Shown: positions 41,552 to 51,128 of the stretch, piece after piece
Layout of the letters: the number at the start of each line of letters is the position of its first letter
How positions within the stretch are numbered: the stretch's first letter is position 1
Source: Treponema porcinum
GTDB lineage: Bacteria; Spirochaetota; Spirochaetia; Treponematales; Treponemataceae
NCBI RefSeq assembly: GCF_900167145.1
Contig: NZ_FUWG01000006.1
Location: 1 to 64,000, forward strand
Direction of reading: 5' to 3'
Length of the DNA: 64,000 nucleotides
Notes under the pieces: model-generated
What the model was told of the DNA's origin: nothing
What the model saw: the letters and a program-made list of their open reading frames with translations, nothing else
Databases searched by the model: none
Position numbers and translations under genes: made by a program

Positions 41552-42304
41552 TTAGATTTTAAGCGCGCCCAAGACTTTTCCGATTGATTCGTGTATGACA
41601 AGATGCGCTTTGTAATCGCTTGCCGTTTCTGATTTATTTATAAGAACGATGTTTTTTCCCCTGTAGTAGTCTATGAGTCCGGCCGCCGGATAGACGACAA
41701 GCGATGTTCCGCCTATGATAAGAAGGTCTGCGCCTGAAATTGCCTTTACGGCTCCGTTTATACATTCCTGATTTAAGCTTTCTTCGTACAGGACGACGTC
41801 CGGCTTTATTTTTCCGCCGCATTTTGTGCAGTGCGGAACGCCGTCAGCCTCTGATTTGCTTTGTTCTATAAAATCAATGTTGTACGGTGCGCCGCACTTC
41901 ATACAGTAATTGCGCAGGACGCTTCCGTGAAGTTCGAATACGTTTTTGCTTCCTGCTGCCTGATGAAGTCCGTCGATGTTCTGGGTGACGACGGCGCTTA
42001 GTTTTCCCAGAGATTCCATTTTTGCAAGGACGTTATGCGCGGTGTTCGGCTGTACGTTTTTTACAATCAGTTTTTCGCGATAGAAGCGGAAGAATTCCTC
42101 TGGATTTGAGTTAAAAAAACTGCGGCTGATTATTACTTCCGGCGGATAGCGCCATTTCTGGTTGTAAAGACCGTCCTGACTCCGGAAGTCCGGGATGCCG
42201 CTTTCTGTAGAAACGCCTGCTCCTCCGAAAAATACAATGCGGCTGCTTTCGTCATACAGTTTCTGAAACTGCGCTATTTTTTCCTTAAACAGTGTATCTT
42301 CCAT
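41552..42304 (-). CDS. Sir2 family NAD-dependent deacylase
   Basis: A 250-residue sirtuin. GGAGVSTESGIPDFRS binds NAD, VTQNIDGLHQAAG contains the catalytic region with ELHGS following, and a zinc ribbon is formed by CMKCG and CTKCG. DVVLYEESL and GTSLVVYPAAGLIDYY complete the fold. It removes acetyl or acyl groups from lysines with NAD. The start at 42304 (MEDTLFKEKI) fits the family length; the longer upstream frame is not homologous-looking. It faces parB convergently. Confidence 0.9.
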   Translation of the reverse strand: MEDTLFKEKIAQFQKLYDESSRIVFFGGAGVSTESGIPDFRSQDGLYNQKWRYPPEVIISRSFFNSNPEEFFRFYREKLIVKNVQPNTAHNVLAKMESLGKLSAVVTQNIDGLHQAAGSKNVFELHGSVLRNYCMKCGAPYNIDFIEQSKSEADGVPHCTKCGGKIKPDVVLYEESLNQECINGAVKAISGADLLIIGGTSLVVYPAAGLIDYYRGKNIVLINKSETASDYKAHLVIHESIGKVLGALKI

Positions 42305-42473
42305 ATTTTTTTCCGCCTTTCTGGAATTCAGATTGTTCCGCCTGAAAACGTACCGTATTTTGTATGTAAATTCAAGTTTTATATATTTTATGTCGTTAAT
42401 AGTAAAGAGAAAATTTGTCAACTCAAAGATTGTACTATAAAATGGAGACATATTTCACAAAGGAGTGATCTTG

Positions 42474-45400
42474 ATGAAGCATCAAAAAAAGTTCTGGAAA
42501 TGTTTTATACCGGCAGTGTGTACTTTTTTAATGGTACAGGCTGCTTTTTCTCACGGTTCAAAAGACGTTGAGGAAATAAACGTTGAGAATTTAGAGAGCT
42601 GGCAGGAGTCGTTCAATCTAGAGGGAAAGAAAAAAGGCAAATATAACATTCTTGTAACGGCTACGGACCTTGGAGGAAATGAATTTATTGAAGGTCCGTA
42701 CAATATTTATGTTGACCCGAAATCAGATCTTCCTGTGTGCGGAATTACAAATCCTCATCAGGATATGCGTATTATAGGAAACCTTAACATCGTCGGAACT
42801 TGTGTGGATGATGATGCGGTTCAGTATGTCGACTTGATTCTTGACGGAGACGAAGAACATCCGGTTCGTGCAAGCGGAAAGGAATTCTGGTCATATTATC
42901 TTGATACTACGGAACTTTCTGAAGGCGTACATTCAATAAAAGTTATCGGTACTGATATAAACGGTCTTGCAGGAAATCCTGTTTCATTGACCTGGAATCT
43001 TGACCGCCGCCAGCCGGTAACGGAAGTGCAGAACCGTTCTATGGGCGAACTTGTGTCCGGTACGGTGAAGTTCAGCGGAGCGGTTTCAGACGGAAACGGA
43101 ATAAAAAATCTTGCATATTCTGTAGATAACGGCGAAACGTTTAAGGACATTCGTCTTTCTGAAAAGAAGGGAATAAAATATTTTACTATTTCCGTAGATA
43201 CGCGAAAATTCAAGGACGGTCCTGCCGTCATCTGGTTTAAGGCACTTGATAATGCCGGTTCTACAGGTGTTTATTCATTCCTTTATTTTATAGACAACAC
43301 AAAGCCTGACATTCAGATTGTAACTCCGGAAGAAAAGGAAGTTCAGTACGGAAAAGTTGCCGTTTCCGGAATTGCAAAAGATTCTATCGGGGTAACAAAG
43401 CTTACCTGGACATTCGGCAAGGAAACCGGCGAATTTGATCTTGTTCCAGGGAATCCTTACTGGAGCATTGTGTTTGATACAATCGGTTCTTCTGATTCTT
43501 CACGGAAATTTACGATAACAGGCGAAGACAGGGCAGGAAATGTCGTATCAGTTTCAAGAAATATTCTTCTTAATCAGAAACTTGATAAGCCGGTTGTTGA
43601 AATTGTGTACCCTACGGTGGAAACATTCCTTGAAACTAACGAAAAATGTTTTGTCCGCGGTATTGCAAAGGACAGGGAGGGAATTCAGTCTGTAAAATAC
43701 CGCATTGACAATAACGACTGGATTATAGAAGAAACAAAAGGCGTTTTCTGTGGAGACTTGATTGACGGTTCGGAACTTTCTCCGGGAAAACATACGGTAA
43801 CTGTCGTTGCAACAGACAGAAACGGCGTTGAAGGCGATCCGTTCTCCGTTACTTTTACGGCTCGCGGTGCAGTTCCGTCATTCTCCGAGCTTCGGATTAT
43901 CGGCGGAAAAAATACGCGTGCGGTTGAGGCAGGAATGTCCGTTCATCCGGAAGACGGTGCTTCGTTCCAGATTACCGCTTCGTCCGGGCTGGGACTTTCT
44001 GCGGTATCGGCAGAAGTCCGCTGGGGAAAAGACGGTTCTGTTTTGTACGAATATACTCCGAACGGAGGAACGTCTCAGAATATTGTAATTCCTTTGGGAG
44101 CGGATTGTCCTAAGGGTGTAGTACGCATATATGTAAGCGCGACAGATACTGCCGGAAGAACTAAGAATTATAAGACGATGTTCCGCGTCATAAATACGTC
44201 AGTCGTAACGTCAAATACGCCGGCCGTTGTATTTGATGACAGTACGGTAAGCGCGGACGGCGTAATCATCAATAACAAGGAATTCCCGGCGAGCGGCTAT
44301 TTTATCGGCGGAAATGCGCGGACGGCAGAGATTGTTCCTTCTACTCCGTTTGCAAAAGCTGAACTTCACGGAAATCAGATTGTTCTTGTTCCTGGTTCTG
44401 CTACAGGTTCATCAGAAAAAGTTGTAGTCCGCGTAACTACGGATCAGGGACTGCGCTACGAGTCCCGGCAGATTGTCTTTAAAAATGATACGTCATTCCC
44501 GGTCGTTAAGATAAATCAGGCTTCTGAAGATTCTGCGGTTGACGGAAGTGCCGGCGAACTGACTGTTACAGGTACTGTTTCCTGCGATACGGGAATAGGA
44601 AAGCTTGGCTACAGGATATTCAGTGCGCGTGCGGCTATGGCAAACGGTGCGGTGAATGCGCTTGAGCCTGTCGTAAAATCGGAACTTACGGAACTTCCTG
44701 CATCACGTTCATTCAGCATTCCGTTTAATGCCCTTGAACTTGGATACGGAATTTACTTTATAGAAGTTGTTGCAGAAAGTGCAGGCGGAAATACGGCTGC
44801 ATCTGCCGTGTGCATACGTAATATCCCGGAACTTGGAACTCTTCCTAACGGAAAGGCGGCTGTTGCAAAAGCACCGATGTTTGTTTGGGCAGACGGCGTT
44901 GACGTATATTACGGGGCTGCTTATCAGGGAGAACTTGACAGGAGTTTCGGTGCATTTAAGCGCAGCGATATGACGTTCGGCTCAAATGCCCTTACGGCAA
45001 CAGTAACTGCCGCAGAAAAATCGTACTCTTCAAAATATACGGCTTCACGTGATTATGAACTTTCTGCAGCAATTGCTTCCATAAACGGAAGCGCATATAT
45101 GAGCGGAATGCCGGTTGAAGTTCCTTTCGGTTCTTCTGCAACGCTTACGGCATATATTGATACGGCGGCGGCAGTTTCTTCCGTAAACTATGAAATTACC
45201 GGAGAGGCAGTGCCGGGCGGTTCTAACCAGAGCGGTTCTGTAAAGACTGTAAAAGCTCTGGACGGAACTGACCGCTATACAGTGGAAATTCCGCTTTCGG
45301 GACTTCCTGTCCGTGTGAATACGATAAAAATTTCGGTGAAGGCAGCCGGTCTTTCGTATGATTTAACCGGTTCATTTGAAATCGTTCGTCCGCTTGATAA

Positions 45401-48400
45401 GGAAAAGACAGATGATTTGCGTGCCGTATACGCAATGGAAACTGACGATACGTTCTTTGACACGGATACCGGAAGTTACATTATGAACACAGGAATTCCG
45501 TTCAATTTCTATGCGAACGTGCCGGAACTTGCCGATGCAGCTCTTGTAACGGCTATGGACGGTCTTGTTCTGGAGCGGAACGGAAACAATGTTTCCGTAA
45601 AGGCGGAAAAGGACGGTTCTTATCGCGGAGTTCAGGTTCGCGTAAAAGATATTAACGGCATTTCATACACTTCTCAGGCAGTGAATTTCATTGTAGATTC
45701 AGGCGCGCCGGAAGTTGTAATTTCAACACCGCAAAATCATTCCTGGGTGAAGCGTTCTATCCGCATTACAGGAACGGCAGTTGATCCGTCAGGCGTGAAG
45801 AACGGAGAATATTCTATTGACGGAGGCGTTACGTGGAGTCCGCTGAGCCTTTCCGTAACAAAAGGTGCGCAGGGAGCAACGTTCAGCGCAACGGCAGATA
45901 TTTCCAATCTGGAAGACGGTCTTATCGGTCTTGACGTCCGCGTTTTTGACACTGCCGGACACGTTTCTTACGCAAGGACAGCTGTCCACCGCGATACAAC
46001 TCCTCCGGAAGTTGAGATTGTTCTTCCTGGCGACGAGGCTGTTGTAAACGGCGACAATCTGATTGCATTCAGGGCATACGATGACGGAAGCCTTGAAAAG
46101 ATATATTACATTGCACCTCCGGGAGCAAAAGTTCCGCAGAGCCGCGTTGAACTTGAATACGGTAATTTTGTTACGACGCATATCGGTACGGCGGATAAGC
46201 CGATTGATGATGCAATGTCGTTTGAGTTTGTTGACGATGCAGGAAATGTTGCCACGATTGAATCATATAAATTTATGATAGACAGCAAGTCTGACCTTCC
46301 TGTAGCAGAAATTCACCTGCCGGGCGACAATGAAGTCATTACGCGTGACTTTACGATTTCCGGCGTTGTATATGATGATGACGGTCCTTCAATGGTGTAT
46401 TACCGGATTGACCGCGGCGAATATATACGGGTGGAAGATCCGCTTCCTCCGCCTGCTTATGATGAGAACGGCACAGAGATTTCTGTTGACTATGACCAGA
46501 AGCGCACGAGTTTTGCCATTCCGATTGACTTCAGTACGATGGTAGACAACGAGCATACTATTTACGTTTATGCAGTTGATACTAACGGCGTAAAAGGTCC
46601 TGTTGCCGAGCGTGTATTCCGTGTTTCTACGGAAGAACCGAAAGGCGCAGTCGTAACGCCTTCCATTGATACGTCCGTAAAGAATGTCATCACCATAAGC
46701 GGAAACGCATCCGACAAGAACGGCATTGCGAAAGTTCAGGTTTCTCTTGATAACGGAAACTCCTACAATGACGCTGTAGGTACGGAAGAATGGTCGTATA
46801 CGTTTGATACGCGCGCCATTCCGAACGGCACGAACGTTGTGTTCATAAAAGTATTCGACAAATACGGAATTCAGGGATTGTATTCAAGCCTGATAAATAT
46901 AGACAATCTTGCGCCGGAGATGATTCTTGACTATCCGCTTGATTATTCTGCAACGACAGGACCGCTTTTCTTCAGCGGCTACGCATTTGACAACGTAAAT
47001 ATTACGGAAATGTTCGTAACGGTGCGCAGTCTTGACGGAAAATCAGTTCCGCGGAGTATGCAGCGCGTCAATTTTGAGCTTGAACGGATTATTGCAAAGA
47101 CGCTTGACCTTTCTTTGCTTGAAAACGGCTCGTATAATATTGAACTTACGGCTCTTGATAAGGCAGGAAACGCTACTCACGTAAGCCGTAACGTTATGCT
47201 GAACAAGAACAAGCCGCTTGCAGTCGTTGACTTGCTGTATCCGCTGAACGGAGAACATAAGCAGGGTGTATTCAATATTTACGGTGAAGCGTCTGCGGAC
47301 AAGCCTATTGAAAGCCTTGCGTTGTATATTGACGATACGTTCATTGCAGATACGCAGCTTCTTCCGACCGGTTACTTTAAATTTGCAATTACTCCGGAGA
47401 TTATTTCTGCCGGAACGCACCGCTACCGTGTAGATGCACGCGTTGAGGGCGGTTCAGTTATAAAATCTCGCGTCCAGACGGTGGAATATTCTAACGTCGG
47501 ACCATGGATTACGATAGATAATTTCAGCTATGGTGATTTTGCAATCGACCGTCCGTATATTGAAGGTCACGCAGGATATTCTCTTGATGAGGAAGAGCTG
47601 CTTCTTTCAAAGATGAAAAAAGCAACGAAAGAGCAGAAAGATGCCATCAACAGCAAGAAAGTTGAAAAAATTGAAGTCAGTTTTGACAACGGAAAGACTT
47701 TTGAGCAGGTTTCAAAAGCTGAAAAATGGATGTACCGTATTGAAAATCACGATTTGCCGGAAGGATTCCACTTTATGCTTGTTCGCGCAACAATGCGTAA
47801 CGGAGAAGTTGCAATCGACCGTGCAATAATTCAGATAGACAATACTTCTCCTAAAGTCAGGCTGATTGCACCTGATGCCGGCGGACGGTATAACCAGCAG
47901 CTTGTGTTTAGCGGACTTTCAAGCGATAATATAGGCTTGAATGACGTAACTCTTTCACTTCGAAAGGGCGACAAGGCATCTTATCAGGTTCCTTCCTTCA
48001 TTCAGGGATTGTATTTTGACTGGAAATTCTGGGGTGCAACGCTATTTGATATCGGCGTAGGACTTACGTTCTTTGATGACGTTGTAAAAGTTCAGTTCCA
48101 GTGGGGACAGTTTACGCAGGCACAACGGGATATTTTCTCTAAGAGCGATATGCGTTACGGCGGTGATAATGTTATGGGAATAAAAATTCTTGCAAATGTT
48201 GCCAATATTCCGTTTGCCTATTTCTTAGGGCGTGATTTTGAGTGGCTTTCTGCAAATATTGCAGTCGGTGCTAACTTTACGCGGTTCAATGAATCTGCAA
48301 GCGGCGAGGCGCAGATACTTTCTGCCCTTCTGGCTCAGGTTGAATTCCCTAAGGTTACGTTCCCGCAACTCAAGATGTTCAGTACGTTCTCTCTGTATAC

Positions 48401-48509
48401 GGAATTCTCCCTGTGGTTTATTCCTACGGACGTTATCAGCAGCGGATCGGAGTCTATAAAGAATCTTGTTCCGCAGATATCGGAAGGTATTCGTGTAAAT
48501 CTGTTCTAG
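42474..48509 (+). CDS. Very large Ig-like surface protein with outer-membrane-like C-terminus
   Basis: A 2,011-residue exported protein. ATG 42474 lies eight bases after AAAGGAG, and a signal peptide (FIPAVCTFLMVQAAFS) follows. Most of the protein is tandem Ig-like modules marked by repeats of the kind V-x-G-x-x-x-D-x-x-G-I-x-x-V-x-Y-x-x-D-x-G and DxAGN. The final 170 residues change style: YFDWKFWGATLFDIGVGLTFF and aromatic alternating strands ending in VNLF suggest a membrane barrel, so the protein may be anchored by its C-terminus with the Ig stalk exposed. It starts an operon with the next two genes, which also have signal peptides. Confidence 0.75.
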   Translation: MKHQKKFWKCFIPAVCTFLMVQAAFSHGSKDVEEINVENLESWQESFNLEGKKKGKYNILVTATDLGGNEFIEGPYNIYVDPKSDLPVCGITNPHQDMRIIGNLNIVGTCVDDDAVQYVDLILDGDEEHPVRASGKEFWSYYLDTTELSEGVHSIKVIGTDINGLAGNPVSLTWNLDRRQPVTEVQNRSMGELVSGTVKFSGAVSDGNGIKNLAYSVDNGETFKDIRLSEKKGIKYFTISVDTRKFKDGPAVIWFKALDNAGSTGVYSFLYFIDNTKPDIQIVTPEEKEVQYGKVAVSGIAKDSIGVTKLTWTFGKETGEFDLVPGNPYWSIVFDTIGSSDSSRKFTITGEDRAGNVVSVSRNILLNQKLDKPVVEIVYPTVETFLETNEKCFVRGIAKDREGIQSVKYRIDNNDWIIEETKGVFCGDLIDGSELSPGKHTVTVVATDRNGVEGDPFSVTFTARGAVPSFSELRIIGGKNTRAVEAGMSVHPEDGASFQITASSGLGLSAVSAEVRWGKDGSVLYEYTPNGGTSQNIVIPLGADCPKGVVRIYVSATDTAGRTKNYKTMFRVINTSVVTSNTPAVVFDDSTVSADGVIINNKEFPASGYFIGGNARTAEIVPSTPFAKAELHGNQIVLVPGSATGSSEKVVVRVTTDQGLRYESRQIVFKNDTSFPVVKINQASEDSAVDGSAGELTVTGTVSCDTGIGKLGYRIFSARAAMANGAVNALEPVVKSELTELPASRSFSIPFNALELGYGIYFIEVVAESAGGNTAASAVCIRNIPELGTLPNGKAAVAKAPMFVWADGVDVYYGAAYQGELDRSFGAFKRSDMTFGSNALTATVTAAEKSYSSKYTASRDYELSAAIASINGSAYMSGMPVEVPFGSSATLTAYIDTAAAVSSVNYEITGEAVPGGSNQSGSVKTVKALDGTDRYTVEIPLSGLPVRVNTIKISVKAAGLSYDLTGSFEIVRPLDKEKTDDLRAVYAMETDDTFFDTDTGSYIMNTGIPFNFYANVPELADAALVTAMDGLVLERNGNNVSVKAEKDGSYRGVQVRVKDINGISYTSQAVNFIVDSGAPEVVISTPQNHSWVKRSIRITGTAVDPSGVKNGEYSIDGGVTWSPLSLSVTKGAQGATFSATADISNLEDGLIGLDVRVFDTAGHVSYARTAVHRDTTPPEVEIVLPGDEAVVNGDNLIAFRAYDDGSLEKIYYIAPPGAKVPQSRVELEYGNFVTTHIGTADKPIDDAMSFEFVDDAGNVATIESYKFMIDSKSDLPVAEIHLPGDNEVITRDFTISGVVYDDDGPSMVYYRIDRGEYIRVEDPLPPPAYDENGTEISVDYDQKRTSFAIPIDFSTMVDNEHTIYVYAVDTNGVKGPVAERVFRVSTEEPKGAVVTPSIDTSVKNVITISGNASDKNGIAKVQVSLDNGNSYNDAVGTEEWSYTFDTRAIPNGTNVVFIKVFDKYGIQGLYSSLINIDNLAPEMILDYPLDYSATTGPLFFSGYAFDNVNITEMFVTVRSLDGKSVPRSMQRVNFELERIIAKTLDLSLLENGSYNIELTALDKAGNATHVSRNVMLNKNKPLAVVDLLYPLNGEHKQGVFNIYGEASADKPIESLALYIDDTFIADTQLLPTGYFKFAITPEIISAGTHRYRVDARVEGGSVIKSRVQTVEYSNVGPWITIDNFSYGDFAIDRPYIEGHAGYSLDEEELLLSKMKKATKEQKDAINSKKVEKIEVSFDNGKTFEQVSKAEKWMYRIENHDLPEGFHFMLVRATMRNGEVAIDRAIIQIDNTSPKVRLIAPDAGGRYNQQLVFSGLSSDNIGLNDVTLSLRKGDKASYQVPSFIQGLYFDWKFWGATLFDIGVGLTFFDDVVKVQFQWGQFTQAQRDIFSKSDMRYGGDNVMGIKILANVANIPFAYFLGRDFEWLSANIAVGANFTRFNESASGEAQILSALLAQVEFPKVTFPQLKMFSTFSLYTEFSLWFIPTDVISSGSESIKNLVPQISEGIRVNLF

Positions 48510-48519
48510 GCGGTGTTCA

Positions 48520-49635
48520 ATGGAAAAATGCATCATAAATATAAAGAAGATTGCAGTTCTGCTTGTTTTCCTTGTGTCATTCTCTGTGCCGGTGTTTTCT
48601 GTGGAAGCGTATGTAAGTTCCCTGTACCGTGAGATAGACATTGCGTTTGCAAACAAGTCGGAGAATGAGCTGAACTCTATTCTTTCAAAGAATGCGGATG
48701 ATGTGAACTATTATCTTCTGGAAAATTATGCGATGAAGAAAGTCCGCCATCTGATTATTCAGGAAGAATATGTATTTGCAATGAAAGCCAATCTTGTTAT
48801 TATAGACAACGATCTTGATAATGTAGATGCGGTTGAAATGTATTCGACGATTGCTACTGCCCTTGAAAAACAGAAGGAACAGCAGGCGCTTGTTGAAGAG
48901 CGAAAGAGAATTGCCGCGGCAAAACTTGAAACCGAGAAGGCAAAACAGCGTGTTTCTGCGGCAAAGGACTTTCAGTCTGTAAAGACTGCCGAGGGAGATT
49001 CTGTCTATCTTAAGGATAAGAACGATAAATATACGTCTACGTATTGGAAAGTTAGATTCGGAATGTTCAACGGTGATTTGATTACCGAGTCTGATAGCAG
49101 CTATGATTCTTTCAGATACGGAATTTCCGGCGATTTTTCCTATGAGTATACGTTTGACAAAATTATGGTCGGTTTTGATGCAGGCGGCGAGGCAATTCTT
49201 ATTCCGTTTACAAATAATGACGATACTATGCTTGGAAATGTTTACCTTGCGCCGAAAATCGGATTTTTGCCGCTTAGCAAGAAATTTTTTGGAAGGGCGG
49301 GCGTTGCCGGCGTCATAACGATGAACAGCACGGAAAAATCCGTCCTGTCGGATACGTTTGTAACGCCGCTTTTCGGACTTGGATTTGATCACGCAAAGGC
49401 CGGACCGCTTTTGTTCTCAGGAAGCGTTGATTACTATCTTGCGCATCTTGCGTACGATGATATGAATCTTGCAATGGGAGGAGAACTTAATATGTCCGTT
49501 CCGTTTACGGATATGGAGAAAGTTCGTCTTAGTCTTAACGTCGGGGTGAAAGATACTTTATTTGTAAAATCATCTGGAATTGAAAACAGGACCAGATTTA
49601 TTCTGGCAATTGGAGCTGAAAATGTTGCGAAATAA
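48520..49635 (+). CDS. Exported helical plus beta-barrel protein
   Basis: A 371-residue protein. A signal peptide (IAVLLVFLVSFSVPVFS) is followed by a helical N-terminal half with a strongly charged coiled coil near residues 115-145 (KQKEQQALVEERKRIAAAKLE). A C-terminal half of alternating strands (RFGMFNGDLITES onward) resembles a small outer-membrane barrel. It starts ten bases after the giant protein and overlaps the next gene by 14 bases, so the three act together, probably as an envelope assembly. The exact family is not recognised. Confidence 0.6.
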   Translation: MEKCIINIKKIAVLLVFLVSFSVPVFSVEAYVSSLYREIDIAFANKSENELNSILSKNADDVNYYLLENYAMKKVRHLIIQEEYVFAMKANLVIIDNDLDNVDAVEMYSTIATALEKQKEQQALVEERKRIAAAKLETEKAKQRVSAAKDFQSVKTAEGDSVYLKDKNDKYTSTYWKVRFGMFNGDLITESDSSYDSFRYGISGDFSYEYTFDKIMVGFDAGGEAILIPFTNNDDTMLGNVYLAPKIGFLPLSKKFFGRAGVAGVITMNSTEKSVLSDTFVTPLFGLGFDHAKAGPLLFSGSVDYYLAHLAYDDMNLAMGGELNMSVPFTDMEKVRLSLNVGVKDTLFVKSSGIENRTRFILAIGAENVAK

Positions 49636-51022
49636 ATCATTTTTATTACTGATTTTGTGCGTCTGTTTCTCATTTGTTTCTGAGGTTTTTGCCCAGACAA
49701 CTACGTTTGATCTTTCCGAGCGGTATCTTCAGAAGGCGGAAACTGCGTTTGATGACGGGCAGATTACTGAAGCGTTCAAGAACATCACTATGGCGATGAA
49801 AGTTACCAAGACAAGTGAAGATGATGTTGTTCCTGCAAACGTGCTTGTTCTTGCGCGGACGATTTACCGCACAAAGCTTAAGTTGCTTCAGAAGTCATAT
49901 AGCGAGGCGGATTTTATTGAGCTTAAGACAAATCTTGAAACGTTCCCTGAAGTGAATACGTCTGAAATTACAAAACTTGTGCGCCAGATTGAAGCGCAGG
50001 TTGTTGCGGACGAAAAGGCATCTACAAAGAAAGACCAGCAGGAATTCTACACGAAAATTCAGGAATCGAATGATGCTACGAACAGCGCAGTAATGCAGAT
50101 GGTTGAAGAAAACCGCAAGCAGTTTGAGCGTGCGGAAGAGCGCGAACTAAAAAGAGATGCGCGCGATGAGAAGAACGATAAAAAGTTTATGATGATTTTT
50201 ATCGCTGTCATCGGAATTGCGTTTATCATTCTTGTTGTCGTTATGCTGATTGTAGTAGTTGTACGCGCTGCGGCAAAACATTCGCAAATTCAGCAGCAGC
50301 AGTATGTAGAAGCATTCAAACTGCTTGCCCAGAACCAGAGCCAGACAAACCAGCTGATGATTGGCGGAATTGCCGGACTTTACAGTGATGACGGTCTGAA
50401 ACTTGCAGGAAGTTCTACCTGGAGTCAGGGTGCATTGCCGGAACCGGAAGATACGCCGGAAGAAAAGGAAGAACTGCGCGAGCTTGCCGCAAAATGCGAA
50501 GATTTAGGTGCAAGAATTGACCAGGTTACGGGGCGCAAGAACAATTCAAAGAACGTTTCCGAACTTGTATATAAACTTGCAATCAAGCTGGGAATCCGCC
50601 AGCACGAAGCAATGGTATATTTCTGCGCCTCTATGGTTTATGATGCAGGATTTTTGAGTATTGATCCGGAACTTTTAAAGGCGGAAAACCTTACAGAAGA
50701 GCAGCGCAAGGAACTGAACAGGCACGAATGTCTTGCAGAAGAGCATTTGCAGTTTGTTCCTAAGCGGTACTGGACTATTTTTGACGATGCCGCGCGCCTT
50801 CACCACGAAAATATGGACGGTTCAGGAATGCCGGAAGGTCTGAAAGGCGAAGAAATCCCGAAGATTGCGCGCATTATCCGCGTTGCAGACAGTTTCAATG
50901 CCCTTTCAAGCCGCAGATCGTACCGCGGCGGAACAGACAAGGAATCTGCCGTAGCAAAACTTGAAGAACAGCCGAATATCTATGACCAGGACGTCATCAA
51001 CGCGCTGAAAGATATTATTTAA
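49622..51022 (+). CDS. Exported TPR-like protein with degenerate HD-GYP domain
   Basis: A 466-residue protein. After a signal peptide (LLLILCVCFSFVSEVFA) come a TPR-like helical part (YLQKAETAFDDGQITEAFKNITMAMK), a coiled coil, a membrane helix around residues 190-215 (MMIFIAVIGIAFIILVVVML) and a C-terminal HD-GYP-like domain. In that domain the HD pair is YD (MVYDAGFLSID), while LHHENMDGSGMPEGLKG and IIRVADSFNALSSRRSYRGG remain. It has probably lost phosphodiesterase activity and serves as a sensor. The start at 49622 is preferred because of the signal peptide. It ends the envelope operon. Confidence 0.75.
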   Translation: MLRNKSFLLLILCVCFSFVSEVFAQTTTFDLSERYLQKAETAFDDGQITEAFKNITMAMKVTKTSEDDVVPANVLVLARTIYRTKLKLLQKSYSEADFIELKTNLETFPEVNTSEITKLVRQIEAQVVADEKASTKKDQQEFYTKIQESNDATNSAVMQMVEENRKQFERAEERELKRDARDEKNDKKFMMIFIAVIGIAFIILVVVMLIVVVVRAAAKHSQIQQQQYVEAFKLLAQNQSQTNQLMIGGIAGLYSDDGLKLAGSSTWSQGALPEPEDTPEEKEELRELAAKCEDLGARIDQVTGRKNNSKNVSELVYKLAIKLGIRQHEAMVYFCASMVYDAGFLSIDPELLKAENLTEEQRKELNRHECLAEEHLQFVPKRYWTIFDDAARLHHENMDGSGMPEGLKGEEIPKIARIIRVADSFNALSSRRSYRGGTDKESAVAKLEEQPNIYDQDVINALKDII

Positions 51023-51043
51023 GGCTTAAAAACAGAAAAACTG

Positions 51044-51092
51044 AAAAGCCCTTCCGCACAGGAGTACACTCATTCTGCGGCAGGGCTTTTTT
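51044..51092 (+). terminator. Terminator after the envelope operon
   Basis: AAAAGCCCT (51044-51052) pairs with AGGGCTTTT (51082-51090), with CCGCA/TGCGG inside, followed by T residues. It ends the three-gene operon before the next gene. Confidence 0.8.
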
Positions 51093-51128
51093 ATTTAACT
51101 TTTGTGTGAATGTGTCGATATTCAGAAT

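Noticed and set aside
48685..49392. Minus-strand ORF of 235 codons opposite the barrel protein gene
   Set aside because: Basic, cysteine-containing shadow of a gene with signal peptide and operon context on the plus strand.
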